A DNA stretch of 64,000 nt from assembly GCA_950295325.1 (NCBI GenBank), contig OX485803.1:17360001-17424000 (forward strand), written 5' to 3'. This document shows, piece by piece, positions 37,497 through 48,779 of this stretch. This stretch comes from Polytrichum commune. Taxonomy: Eukaryota; Streptophyta; Polytrichopsida; Polytrichales; Polytrichaceae. The position numbers were made by a program, and so were the translations under genes. Position 1 is the stretch's first letter; each line of letters begins with the position of its first letter. The notes beneath the pieces are model-generated. The model did not search any database. It was given only the letters and a program-made list of their open reading frames with translations, and was not told where the DNA came from.

Positions 37497-39872
37497 TTAG
37501 ACAAAGAATGAATGATCAACTGCGGCAACATTTGAAATGCAAAATTTTGTCCAACGCATAGATTGACATCGAGATCTATTAGGAATTCGTTGCACCTTCC
37601 GATCAAGCCAACACAGAGGGGAAATTGGAGTATACAATGCAACAGATTCATCTTCCTTATCTGTGTGTGAGAAGCGAGAGGATAGACACCTGCTGCTATA
37701 TTGAGCGCTTCGCAATCGACACAACACCTTGTCTCCGACCTTCAAGTCCTTCACAGAGACCGGCACCGCAGCACCAGCAACCCGTGCAATCATGCAAACA
37801 GAAGATGTATGATGGAGCATCACAGTGTGTGATTGCCGACCTTCAACGTGCGCTTCCACAAGAACCAAAGGTCTAGCGCCCCTGGTGGTGTGTCCTACCG
37901 AAACCGTTGTCGACCGCCCTTGTGCATTGACAACCACCACGCGCTGGTCGCACACAAGGTCATTGAGCTTCATCACCATTCTTCCTTCGACGGCAACGTA
38001 CGCATTCGGAGGACCGGCGATCACTGGGTACTGGAGTATGCTTCCCTCGGAGTGCACAAGGAAAAGTGCAGCTGGCGAGGCTCCAACTAGCAAGGCTTGC
38101 CCTGACTGGAGAGCAGTGCAGACGTTAACCTCAACCACGTCGCCTAATCCTACAACAAAAATCATTCTTGAAATTGTGGCTTCCGTAAGCGGCTCATCCC
38201 AGGAGGTAGGCTCCAAGTTGATCGCGATAGCTGATGAGGCGCGTCTGCATGAAGGAAGTTCTACTGCCGCTAGTCTGCTATGATCAAGAAGCATGGCATC
38301 CGCATCACTGAAACGTCGAGAGTTACTGAAGACAAAAGCGTCGTGATTGGAGGCAGCGGAATTTCTGACGGAATGCATGTCCTTGGGACCAGAAAGAGCG
38401 AATGACTCCCTCCGCGTGGAGGCGTTACCAATACTGAAAAGGTCGTCACTCTCGTAACCCGACGGACAACATTGTTGCTCTACTAGCCGCAAAAGGTCCG
38501 AGTCAAGGTTAGACCGAATTAGTGACGAGCTTGTGTGGTTGATACAGAAGAGCTCGTCATCCATCCCATCGTTGAGACTCGTACTCGTCCCGCTCGACGT
38601 AAACGATTGTACATAATTCGTGTGTACACTGACTCGTGCAGAGGTCGGTGCACTGGACGAAGTTATCGATGAATTGTCCTCCGTAGAGACAACCTTCTTA
38701 GGCCGTAGATTAATCTTGAACAAGTCTGTCTGATGCTTATAACTCAATCGTGGCAAAATCACAGAGGTGGGAGACCGGGACGTCGCAAAGTTTCCGTCTT
38801 GTGGAATACTCTCCCTAGATGATCGAATGTTGTCAACTCCACCGCTTCGTCGAAGTCTGGTTACGTCACAGGCCAGATTCTCAAGGTAGTAGTTGCGTCG
38901 CCTATTCTTCAAGCTCTTTGCAAGAACTACATGGCACGCGTTCCATTTGGCGGATTCTTCAACGACCGCAACCTCTAGCTTGTGTGTGGGTTTCACAACC
39001 ACTTCGAGCTTCACCGCCGCGGCCTCGCACATCTTCCGCAATCCAGGAAGCGCACTCCAAATGTGCTCCCGCAGCTTGATTTCTTCGTCCAGGAACTTTT
39101 TATTCGCACCGAGCCACGTCTCATCCTGCACTAGACACTTGTACCCGAGGGGTCCGCGGACGTAGTCCAGAACTCCAACCAACGCCAGCACGTCACCCTT
39201 CTTCACCACTGTCTGCAGCGCCCAAACAATAGCCTCATGTGATAATTTTCCCTGCACATTCGCGTCAAATGCAACCACCACCACCCGCTTCTCTTCCTCG
39301 TTGCGCCCGCTTGTGCTGCTCTCTGGAGTTACAGATTCTTGGATCGCCGTGGAAACGGGGCCATTCGACGTTACTTGGTGAGAAGGCTCAGCTCGCAGAC
39401 TCACGCTAGAAGCTTCTGAAGCGGCGCTCGCATTTGACGCTCGTGGAGATTGGCATTCTGACGAATTTTGCAAGGCTTTTCCGTCCACTTTCTTTGACGT
39501 GCGACCGAGGAACGAGCGCCCCAGGAACGAGGGCAATGGTGAAGCACTTGTCCAGCCATTTGTCGAAGCCACCCTTGCGCCGGTTCGCGTAGGATCAGCG
39601 AGAGAGCCAGCTGCGCCCCTTCCATTTCGGTCACTGGACTTGGCTGAAGGAGGAGAAGAGGAAATCCCGAAGTCATGACCTAAGTTCTTGGGGGACCTGA
39701 ATCCCACGTCTCCTGTGAAGGATTTCCTCCGTGGAGCGATATGATGCTGGTGCATTGGACTTTCTATTGAGGCCACTTTCGCCTTGTTGTTGATGCCACC
39801 CGCTGCATGAGGATTCCTACCGTCTGGAGATAAACTTACCCGTCTCCCTCCGAAACCTGGAAACCTCTTCAT
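37497..39872 (-). CDS. USP-like domain fused to the C-terminal half of 3-dehydroquinate synthase II; intronless
   Basis: One uninterrupted frame of 791 codons. The ATG at 39872 (MKRFPGFGGRR) is the first Met; the frame is open upstream only from a TTG. Residues 1-190 are Ser/Pro/Arg-rich and probably disordered. Residues about 195-345 form a USP/adenine-nucleotide alpha-hydrolase-like domain (VVVVAFDANVQG, HEAIVWALQTVVKKGDVLAL, CHVVLAKSLKNRR) like those on plant receptor-like cytoplasmic kinases; the ATP-loop Gly motif is not seen. After a Ser-rich linker, residues about 570-728 match the second half of the archaeal/plant DHQ synthase II family: GLGDVVEVNVC, GQALLVGASPAALFLVHSE, AYVAVEGRMVMKLNDL, RPLVLVEAHV, LKVGDKVLCRL. 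The first half of that enzyme is absent, so catalysis is doubtful; a sensor or scaffold role is inference. There is no kinase domain. A 50-60 bp GA/CT tract lies about 335 bp upstream. Confidence 0.88.
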   Translation of the reverse strand: MKRFPGFGGRRVSLSPDGRNPHAAGGINNKAKVASIESPMHQHHIAPRRKSFTGDVGFRSPKNLGHDFGISSSPPSAKSSDRNGRGAAGSLADPTRTGARVASTNGWTSASPLPSFLGRSFLGRTSKKVDGKALQNSSECQSPRASNASAASEASSVSLRAEPSHQVTSNGPVSTAIQESVTPESSTSGRNEEEKRVVVVAFDANVQGKLSHEAIVWALQTVVKKGDVLALVGVLDYVRGPLGYKCLVQDETWLGANKKFLDEEIKLREHIWSALPGLRKMCEAAAVKLEVVVKPTHKLEVAVVEESAKWNACHVVLAKSLKNRRRNYYLENLACDVTRLRRSGGVDNIRSSRESIPQDGNFATSRSPTSVILPRLSYKHQTDLFKINLRPKKVVSTEDNSSITSSSAPTSARVSVHTNYVQSFTSSGTSTSLNDGMDDELFCINHTSSSLIRSNLDSDLLRLVEQQCCPSGYESDDLFSIGNASTRRESFALSGPKDMHSVRNSAASNHDAFVFSNSRRFSDADAMLLDHSRLAAVELPSCRRASSAIAINLEPTSWDEPLTEATISRMIFVVGLGDVVEVNVCTALQSGQALLVGASPAALFLVHSEGSILQYPVIAGPPNAYVAVEGRMVMKLNDLVCDQRVVVVNAQGRSTTVSVGHTTRGARPLVLVEAHVEGRQSHTVMLHHTSSVCMIARVAGAAVPVSVKDLKVGDKVLCRLRSAQYSSRCLSSRFSHTDKEDESVALYTPISPLCWLDRKVQRIPNRSRCQSMRWTKFCISNVAAVDHSFFV

Positions 39873-40203
39873 CACGCCAATTCTCTCTCGAAAGAAGAAG
39901 AGGGAGACCCTCCACCAAAAAATCAAACCTTCGTATGTCGACAGCAGTTACTCGAGTTGAACCTCATCCTCTCCCAAACCCCAAGCCCCCTCAAAACGTG
40001 TCCTCTTTCAGCATTTCCTATTCCAAAGAATCAGGAGCACGTCCACGCTACACCAAAACCAATGCTGACACCGGGAGTGAAGCATGCAATGAGAAGCCAC
40101 TGGAAAATATTGTAAGCAATTCCATCCACCGCTTTCACTTGTGCCTCAACTGCCTCCCACACAAACGCAGCGCAAACGAGCTCTCCGCCAAGAAAACTGA
40201 AAT

Positions 40204-40262
<59 letters not shown>
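40204..40262. repeat. (CT)n microsatellite upstream of the USP-DHQS gene
   Basis: About 29 CT units; on the gene's sense strand this is a GA tract about 335 bp before the ATG. GA/CT tracts are common in plant 5' UTRs and core promoters and can bind BPC/GAGA-type proteins, so a promoter role is possible but unproven. Confidence 0.9.
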
Positions 40263-40265
<3 letters not shown>

Positions 40266-40550
40266 GAGGTGAGGAGAGACAAGAGAGTTTTGTCAAGCGA
40301 GTCATTGTTTGTTTCTTCTCGAGCCAGAAAGCTTCCCCAGCCTCACCTCGCGGACACAAGTGGGGGCAGAGGCCGCATTAAGTAGAATGACCAGGAGAGT
40401 GAGGATTCGGGGACCCCATGGCCACTCTCAACAGTGGAATATGCCGGGGCATGTCATGCAAAGGGGCCCAGATTTCATGCAACCGGATCACGCGAGCGCA
40501 CAACAGTGAAAGTAGAAGGACAGCGAAGAGCGCATCGCCCAAGAGGATGC

Positions 40551-40703
40551 TTTCCCCCTCTCTCTCTCTCCCCCCCCCCCCTAGCGGGCCCAACACACAA
40601 ACCATAGCCACCCACACACACAGGTCCGCAAGGAGGCCACAAGGCGTTTTCCGTGTCTGTTCTCGGTGAGAGCCGGGAAGGTAAGGTAAGGTAAGGTAAG
40701 GTG
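40551..40703. repeat. Simple-repeat cluster: CT run, C run and (GTAAG)n
   Basis: CT units and a C run lie at about 40557-40581, and four GTAAG units at about 40681-40700. Each GTAAG looks like a splice donor, but no exon was found to use it. Short GC-rich frames nearby are not convincing. Confidence 0.85.
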
Positions 40704-40704
40704 G

Positions 40705-42960
40705 GCCTTACTGTATGTGTCACTCTGTTAATCGGACGCCCATTACTTGCAAAGGGGCAAGGCTTCTTCTACATTAGCATGAGGAGCAATTCCATTGCCC
40801 CCCCTGCTAATTTATCCACATTTCACACTATTTTGAATATTTATTACCACGCTGACAAAACACAAGACTTATTTTGTGATTATGGTTGTTGTACTACTAT
40901 TGTCCCCTTCCCACCTGGCTTTACCAAATAACCAAAGTCTTTCCTAAAAATCGGGTACAGCTCCCTCGGTTCTAGCAGAGGCGTATGTCTATCCCAATGC
41001 ACCTGCGAGACCTCGCTTCGGGGATCGCCGAGTAGGTCTTCGTTAAGTAGTTTTCACACATGTTTGTTGTTTTACTTTACCACACAATGACATGTTGGGT
41101 AGTTTTTGTCCCGTGCCCAAATGCCTTGTTACCATCGGTTTTTGTTGATGGAGTTCCTCGTGCCCTCATGGCCGAGACTAGAAGCAACCAATCACAAGGG
41201 CAGGAGGCAACACTTTCAAAGGTCCTACAATCTTGCCTCATGTCTAGGTACCGATGGGAGGGTCGGGTGCTCGAGGCTTAAAACCTCCACTTTTGAACCA
41301 TGGACACATCATTTGCCAACATGGCTCGGGAGTAGATAGTGTTGATGGTGTGAAGGCCGTGTTTTCATAAACGAACTTTAAGGCTTAGCTAAAGTCAAGT
41401 GGGAAGTGGGCATAAATGAACAAAGTTTTAAGTTTTACTGATATGATTTTGACCCAAGGCCATTTTGCATGGATAAAGAGGTAATTCATTCGTGAAGGCA
41501 ACCAAATTGTATATGTTAGTGTACATAGATGTCGTGCGCAATTAGGTTGTCCATCACTAGAGTATTTGTCAACGTTCCGTATTATTTTGATCAAATACTA
41601 TCACGTTAAAAAAAAAAGATGTGAACAAAGAATGGGGAGAGCCAACAACCAATTCAATTTCATTTTCTTTCTAAATTTCCAATTTAAAATAAAAATTTAG
41701 GCACCTCACCAAACCTTATATCTTGAATTTTTCTACTGCAAGTAAAAATACAAAACATTGCAATTTGCCTGTTGATAATATAATGTATAAAAGGATAGTA
41801 GTGAGTGGCCTAGTTGGCTCCAAGCATCTCCCTATTCACTGACTAATGGGATATCCATGATGGGGGAAGAAATTTAAGGTATATGCAATTGATTTATGAA
41901 TAGTCAATGCGGCCAATTGAGTTAGAATCAAAAGGCAGTCTTGATATCTTTAGAAAGAGCACAAAGAAGTCTACAAGGTAGATTAGATTTTTCATATGAA
42001 AAACAAGCAAGATCTGAAGAAAATGTCATTATTTGTTTCTTCAACCTCAACATCATCTATATTTATTTATTTATTTATTTATAGATATATTTTCAGTTGA
42101 CAAGCAATGTACACCCACAGTATTATCCCCAATATGTCTTTTGTATGGTCCTCGTTATTAGTGTGGTCCACAATACTTACAATCAATCAAAGTACACAAA
42201 TATGTGCAATGAGGTTGCCCCGCACTAATTACTAATATTCCACACTATTTTTGAAAATTAATCACCACAGTAGCCAAATACATGGAACTATTCTATCGTT
42301 GATGTGGCCTTTACATGGACAAGTAAAGAAAGTTATGAATTTTGTAATATGATTGTGACTACAGTTGATTAGCACAAGCAAACGGGCAGCGCAAAGGCAA
42401 GTTTCCTGATTGCACATACCAGTGCGGTTTGTCTCCTTAAGTCCTGATCTAACATGTTGCTTTTTCTTTTCTCATTCTTCTGTTGTGGAACTTTTTATTA
42501 ATGGAGTAGTGTTATATGGGCATGGGATACATGATTAGTTTGATAAAATTTATGGAGTTGACTTTGAAAACAAACAAAAATCAATCCTCAGATGCCTCCA
42601 TTGATATTCTCGAAACAAAGATCACGAAGATGTGGTGTTCCTACTTTATCACTATATTCGTTAATTTGGGACTTTTTCGGCATTTTGAGACAGTTACAAA
42701 TATAAGAACATGGATAAAATCACACAGATATTGGAGAATGTTGTAAGATGCAAATACTTTGAAGTGGGTGTTCATATCAAGAACCCAATTAAGAACTCAT
42801 ATCAAGATGGTTTAGGTAGGACGACCCAAACATTAGACCATGTTGTTGTGGTCCATATATTGATTTGAGACAAGAGAAAGTCTCAAATTAACGAATATAG
42901 TTTACTTAAGATGCAACTTACCTCAATGGAGCTTTTTGCAATTATGCTACAATAACTTGG
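40705..42960. other. Intergenic, no gene seen
   Basis: Only short frames without domains. Contains an ATTT microsatellite at about 42060-42081. A small hairpin-rich GC patch at 41000-41040 (GAGACCTCGCTTCGGGGATC) matches no RNA gene I know. Confidence 0.5.
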
Positions 42961-42974
42961 TTCCTTTCAAGCCC

Positions 42975-43190
42975 CGGTGGTCCCATAGGACATAATCAGT
43001 GGACATAATCCTAGTGTTTCCGAGTCCAATTGGTTACATGTTGCCATCTTTCGATTTCCTATTTATTGATTGGAGGTATATTCTTCTATAGATTCCTCTA
43101 AAATGATGGGTAATTTTTCCTCAAGTCTTGAACTTCAACTGTCATTCCTCACACTCAACCGGTTCATTGATGTTCTCCACGTCCATTGAT
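42975..43190 (-). mobile_element. CCGGTT-rich hAT MITE, diverged copy, minus orientation
   Basis: Carries CCTAGTGTTTCCGAGTCC, TTGGTTACATGTTG, ATAGATTCCTCTAAAATGAT and CAACCGGTTCAT, the complement order of the family core. Both termini are worn and no clear target duplication was found. Confidence 0.7.
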
Positions 43191-43989
43191 GCAATGGGGT
43201 CATTAATCAATTTGAAGAGGCCATGACTCAAAATCCAGTTTGGGGTTATCCTTCAGTTCGGGAGGGTAACTTATGCAGAAATGAGAGCTGTTTTGGCACT
43301 GGACGATTGACCTTCTGTCTCCTGTTCATTTTGGAATAAAAACCACACAAAAATGAAACCAAAGGAAAATTATGATTGTACTTGGGATTCTAATTCTGTA
43401 AATTCAAGCATTGCAACTTTTATCTATTCAAGTTGACAACCAACCATGAAGTTGATGTGATAAAGAACACTTACTTAGCATTTACATAGAATTTCGCAGT
43501 TGTTCTACCCATGTTTGAGATTCCTACCCAAAAACCTATAACTTTGTTTACTCATCCATATAGCAACCACATTAAAAATCATTTTTTTCTATTTTTTATT
43601 GTGATATTATATATTTAGAATAGTGTGGAATGTCAACAAATTAGCAAGGAGCAACCTAATTGCACATATTAGTGTAGCCCAAGTTGTTCATTTTATCATT
43701 GCATTGTACATAATCGATTGCCCATCCAAGAGCAAAAGGGTTATCAGAATCATCATACTTTTTCATCCATAGGGACACGTTATTATCTATAATTTTCAAA
43801 TCGTGTCCATGAGCTTATCGGTATTGACCAATAACCAACTTGAGTAGGTGAATGACAAGCCACATGAGCAGCTCGTCATCCACTTACCTCTCATTGGTTA
43901 TATGAACCATAACTATTATGATCTTGAATGCCTAAATTTCTAGTAGTGGAAAGTTGTCATTGGTTAAGAGTGCTATTAAATCCTCCGTG

Positions 43990-45107
43990 TAAAACTAGCA
44001 GCCATCTATGTAGCCCTCTACCTCACCAAAGACAACACCACCCATTCATATATCTTCATAAATAGCTCAAACTTCATCTACCTAATTCATAATCATCTCT
44101 ACCAACCCTCTTCTCACCACAACCACCTAGACAAATTATTCATACAACCCATAATCCAACTACTATCACAACAAACATCCCCCCCTCCAAAAAATCCGCG
44201 CACACTCATGCATATTGGAGAACAAAGCCGCCGATAAACTCACCAAATTTGGTGCTAACAAACCCCCTCCAAACACCCCCCCCCCCCCCCCAAATCCATA
44301 TTGCATATACCATCCCCTTCCAAAATCCTTGCAAAAAACCGTCATGCTACACCCATCAAACACCTCAAACCCTACATACAAAAGGAATACACATGCCAAC
44401 TCATGACCATCGTACTCCCCCAATACCCATATGTAGCAAAATGGCTTAACAACCTGCTAGTTCACTCATCCCTCTCCAACCACTCTAATTCAACACCCCA
44501 ATGCACAAATACCCAAATCACACAAACCTTCAAACTATAATATGATCAATACATGGGCAATCAAAGAAAACATACCATTTGGCCCACCGGATTCCCATCC
44601 CCCCTTTGCAACCTCTATCCACTACAAGAAATTGACACATGCCTCTACCTATTCTCTATGTGTATGAACACCACTCTTAATAACATCCGAAAAACTAGAC
44701 ACAACAAAGTTGTATGGCAAATACACAAACTACTCCTATCTTATTCCTCAACAAGAGACACATTCCTAATGAACGTCGGCACCCACCTCGGTAGCCCCCC
44801 AAAGAACACAATCCCTCCATGGCTATACCCATGCCTCTGCTCCACAAGACCATGTCATTGCCTTGCTACACTCAACTCTGACATCTTGGTCATCACCACC
44901 ACCTCCCCAAAGAAAACCACATATTACAGCACCCAAAACTCGAGCCTACAATTCATTGAATTCACATTCTATCAAGATCACGACCTCACCCCCACCACCC
45001 AACGGAAGAAACTAAAATACCAACCCCTAGTAGACGCACTAGAAGCGGCTAGATGGTATGTAACACTCACTATCCTCATAACATGCATCCAAAGAGCATA
45101 CACATGA
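43990..45107 (+). mobile_element. LINE (non-LTR retrotransposon) 3' remnant: RNase H and C-terminal RT region
   Basis: An RNase H-like stretch reads LAAIYVALYLTKDNTTHSYI at the start and later LENKAADKLTKFGAN, matching the family's GNEAADKLAK. The two lie in different frames, so it is broken. A 184-codon open frame at 44553-45107 carries the LINE C-terminal signature: RHNKVVWQIHKLLL, PPWLYPC, LNSDILVI, LQFIEFTFYQDHD, RKKLKYQPLVDALEAARW. The + strand is strongly C-rich. No RT core (YxDD) was found upstream, so the copy is 5'-truncated, as LINEs usually are. Confidence 0.7.
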
Positions 45108-45322
45108 ATAGCATCGCGAACCTCTTCAAATAATGCTACATTCATTTAATGCCTATACACGCATGCATGCAACAAATCCAATTGATGGCTATCAAATACC
45201 TTACACTACTCATGCTCAACAAACAAGAAATTCGTAATAAAATCACCGATTGCAAACTTATGTCACAGCATTAGAGCCACATATTTGACGACATATTAAA
45301 GTGTAGCATTGCCTCTATGAAC

Positions 45323-45689
45323 TACACCGACTATCCCAATTAGTGGGTGACAATAAACTTCTTTACACTATGAAATTAGTGTCACTAAAAGATCTAGGAA
45401 GCATTGTTCATTTGAGCATGATTCAGTAAAAATACTAATCATAGCAATACTATTCATCTCGACATTATTCACTGACAAGCATGTCTTTGTATTTTTATTT
45501 TTTTATCACTTTACAAGAACCTTAGAGCATGCACTAATTTTCTTGAAATGTATGGTAAATGAGCATGTATCATGAATTTAGTATCACTTAATAAAGAAAC
45601 TTAGCTCTCTAAACTGATTTTGAAGTTTGGCAAAGTAATGAGTGTTTCGGGAATTAGTGCCACACGCACTAATTGGGATAGTCAATGTA
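45323..45689. mobile_element. TA-flanked mariner-like MITE, 367 bp
   Basis: TIR GACTATCCCAATTAGTG at the left and its exact complement at the right, with TACA outside both. TA target duplications fit Tc1/mariner. The interior is inverted relative to the neighbour at 45786-46312 (shared GGAAGCATTGTTCAT and complement). Confidence 0.75.
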
Positions 45690-45785
45690 ATTTTTGCATC
45701 TCCCCATCACCTTTTCCTTTCACTTCTAAATATAGAATTGTAGCCATTCTATGACAATATTTAAAGTGAAATTGTGAATTGAAAC

Positions 45786-46312
45786 TACACCAAGTATCCC
45801 AATTAGTGAGGGTGGTACTATTTCCCGAAGCATGCACTATTTAGCAAAATCTCAAAGTTACTAAGGGCTATTTTTTTTACTGGATGACACTAGATTCATG
45901 AATACATGCTCATTTACCATAAGCTCCAAGATAATTAATGCATGCTCTAAGGTGTTTGTACAATGATAACAAATTAATTGATTAATTAATTTAAAATATT
46001 AAAAAAAGAAAAAGAAAAGAAAATGCTAAGTGGAAAAAAAACTAGAAACACTACTTGTTAGTAAATAATGCTAAGTGCCGATACTTTTAGTGAATAATGC
46101 CAAGTGTTGACACTTTCAATGAATAATGTTACTATGAATAATATTATCATGGTGTTGTTATGCAGAGTATTTTATTGGATAATACCGGGATGAACAATGC
46201 TTCCTAGATCTATTGGTGGTATTAATTTCATAGTGGAAACATTTACTACCACCTTCACAAATTTCGCACACTCAATATTAGCCCTCCCTCACTAATTGGG
46301 ATAATCAGTGTA
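45786..46312. mobile_element. TA-flanked mariner-like MITE, 527 bp, opposite orientation
   Basis: Left CAAGTATCCCAATTAGTGAG and right CCTCACTAATTGGGATAATC, with TA outside both. Same family as 45323-45689, in reverse. The two are only 97 bp apart. Confidence 0.75.
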
Positions 46313-46506
46313 CTCTAGAAAATTTGCATTAGCCAACTCCCCATATATTTCATAAGACATATTAGTAACACTTCAATATATAAAAAATGGTTGCTACCAA
46401 GTTAGCAATTCAGTCCACACTCACATGTCTAAATATGGGAAAATCTAGAAGACATCGTTGGGGGTATAAATAGTGTTGCCACAAATAATGCTACTATGAA
46501 TAACAT

Positions 46507-46722
46507 TACTCTAGTAGACCATATGATATTTAGTGTCACTTACCAATTGGAGTTAAGCAATGGCTTTCTTTGTTTACAATATATCTCGTATTTTACCAAT
46601 GAATGTGAAAGTGGTAGTTTGGACATTATAGAACATTAACAACTTTACTTGGTTAGAAAAAACCATGAATATTAATTATATTTAGCAAATGGTAAGTGAC
46701 ACTAAATATCAAATCTAGTGTA
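46507..46722. mobile_element. TA-flanked MITE (ATTTAGTGTCA family), 216 bp
   Basis: GATATTTAGTGTCACTTACC at the left pairs with GGTAAGTGACACTAAATATC at the right, 20 bp exact. Outside these the ends read TACTCTAG and CTAGTGTA. Confidence 0.75.
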
Positions 46723-47139
46723 GTTTTTACTTGGCGGTCAAGTGTTTCTCAGTCAATGTTGGTGTAGAGAGCCGCTTGTGGTACATATATCCTAAGCAAT
46801 ATTCCATGATTCTTAGGACATTCATGTTACCAAAGTCTTCAAATCTTGATGAAGGGTGCAAGGACGGTCAAGTACACGGAAAAAGGTGCTCCGACATACT
46901 AAAACCATGAGTGTTTTGGTCAAACGTCTAGAAGCAATAACAAAGTGTTGTTTAAATTGGATTATTTCTCATGGTGCCTTCTATTGTTGTGTTAGATACT
47001 CAATTATAGAATATCAAGATGAGATGTATAAAACTTATCATTAAAAATATTGCTCAAAAGGTAATAGCTAAATTTGATACTAGATCAAAGAGATGAGTGT
47101 CTAGCCCTCGCCTATGTTGACAGTTAATGGACGTAACAT

Positions 47140-47750
47140 CACTAGACCTCTAGGCAACTAGTGTAGACCGTTCGCAAGTACTATACATGACAATAAACAC
47201 CATCAACAACGTAGTGCACCATTTATGGTATTTAGTGTCACGTAGAATATTTGCAAAGGGCTTAAACTAGATGCCTAGAGGTCTCAAAGTGTCACATCCA
47301 TTAATTGCCAATATGATACTACTCATCAACATAAGTCACTTTTCAAAGTGGGAATTATTCATAGAATGTCATTTAGTATAGCACATCGGGATGCTCAAGA
47401 TGATAGTTTCACTTTGGGTACAGAAGGGCAAGAAATCATCAAGCATACTAATAACAAGTGTCATGTGCTCACATTCTAGTATGCAAGAGGAAGACATTCT
47501 TGAGCATAAGAATGCCAAGTGTCATTTGTGTACAATTTAGTCAACTTGTCGACCATTGTGTCACATAGGCATACACCTCACACCACTGTTGAACAGACTC
47601 ATGCCAAGATATTAGTACTTGGTGCACTTGAGCACCAAGTGTTGTGAGACGACATCAATGCTGAAGTTGTTGACCAATAGTGTAACCTAGCACACGCCTC
47701 AGAATAGAGTAAACGACCCTATTACGCATGTGACACTAAACACCGTAGTA
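47140..47750. mobile_element. Foldback(s) with TTTAGTGTCAC-type ends
   Basis: AGACCTCTAGGCAACTAGTG at 47149 faces AACTAGATGCCTAGAGGTCT near 47270. Further out, GGTATTTAGTGTCACGTAG (about 47227) faces ATGTGACACTAAACACCG (about 47729). Nested or composite; borders not settled. Confidence 0.45.
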
Positions 47751-48115
47751 AATGATGGTAGTCTCATGCAGGAGCTGTTGAAGTTGCAAAGAAAGCCGTA
47801 CTAATTAAGTTAAGTTACAAGCCGGTTGTAAAAGTCCAGCAGCAGCGGCAGTACATTCCGTGCTACTACAGTACTGAAGGTGTGTGTGTTTCTTTAGTTA
47901 GCAAAGGCGGAGTTACCTCACCTGAACATTTGTTCCAGAAGCCAGACCACTATTTTGCCCCAGGCTCTTGGTGGGGGAAAAGGGCCAGGGTTAGAACTTG
48001 AGAGAGAGAGAGAGCTAGCTGCGATACAAAGAAGAGAAAAGATACAAAGAAAAGAGGCGATCGTGCTCTCCAAGTATCTGGTGATATCCCCACAAATGTG
48101 TGAGTCAGTCCAATC

Positions 48116-48350
48116 CAGTGATCGAGGAGATTTTCGGGCATTCATAATCGGTTGAGATCCGAGTGTTTGCAAGTCCAACCGGTTTACATGTTGATGACAT
48201 CCTTCGGTTTTCCTTTTATTAAATCGGGGTATATTCTATAGATTCCTCTAAAATGATCGGTAATTCTCTTGCAGTCTTGAACGTCAACCGGTTATTTCTC
48301 AAACTCAACCGGTTCATCTGTAACTAACTGCCGGTTCTCCCCGATGGTAA
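48116..48350 (-). mobile_element. CCGGTT-rich hAT MITE, minus orientation, nested
   Basis: Ends CAGTGATCGAGGAG and CTCCCCGATGGTAA. The 8-bp flanks GTCCAATC (48108-48115) and GTCCAAAC (48351-48358) differ at one base. It sits directly beside the plus copy at 48375-48612. Confidence 0.85.
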
Positions 48351-48775
48351 GTCCAAACTTCAAGACTTCAGGAGCAATGATCGGGGAGCACCGGCAGTTA
48401 GTTACAGATGAACCGGTTGAGTTTGAGAAATAACCGGTTGAAGCTGAAGACTGCAGGAGAATTATTGATCGTTTTAGAGGAATCTATAAATGAATATACC
48501 CTGATTTAATAAAAGGAAAACCAGAGGATGTCATCAACATGTAACTGGTTGGACTTGCAAACATGAGGGTCTCAACCGATTATGAATGCTTAAACAATCT
48601 CCCCGATCACTGTTCAGGAGAGTTACCCACGTCTATAGGAATCTTGGAATATACCTGAAATCATATAAAGAAACGCCGAAAGATCACAACAACATGTAAA
48701 CTGGTTGGACTTGGAAGCTGTGAGGATTTTTGACCGATTCTTCCCAAAAGCCTCCCCAGACACTGACCGATAAGC
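48351..48775 (+). mobile_element. Older CCGGTT-rich hAT MITE that received two later insertions
   Basis: The right three quarters (48613-48775) end CCTCCCCAGACACTG. Its interior was split by the perfect copy at 48375-48612, and its left side abuts the minus copy at 48116-48350. Its own left end is not recognisable. Confidence 0.65.
48375..48612 (+). mobile_element. CCGGTT-rich hAT MITE, 238 bp, best-preserved copy
   Basis: TIRs CAATGATCGGGGAG and CTCCCCGATCACTG differ at one position. An exact 8-bp target duplication, TTCAGGAG, lies at 48367-48374 and 48613-48620. This copy best defines the family. Confidence 0.92.
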
Positions 48776-48779
48776 CTTG

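Noticed and set aside
40309-40723. Overlapping GC-rich frames near 40.3-40.7 kb
   Set aside because: They come from simple repeats and low-complexity GC sequence; no frame has a domain or splice support.
41000-41045. GC-rich hairpin patch
   Set aside because: Folds locally but matches no structured RNA I know and is not repeated in the window.
44166-44423. Gly/Phe-rich minus frame
   Set aside because: It is the antisense shadow of the LINE remnant; its Gly run is the reverse of a C run.
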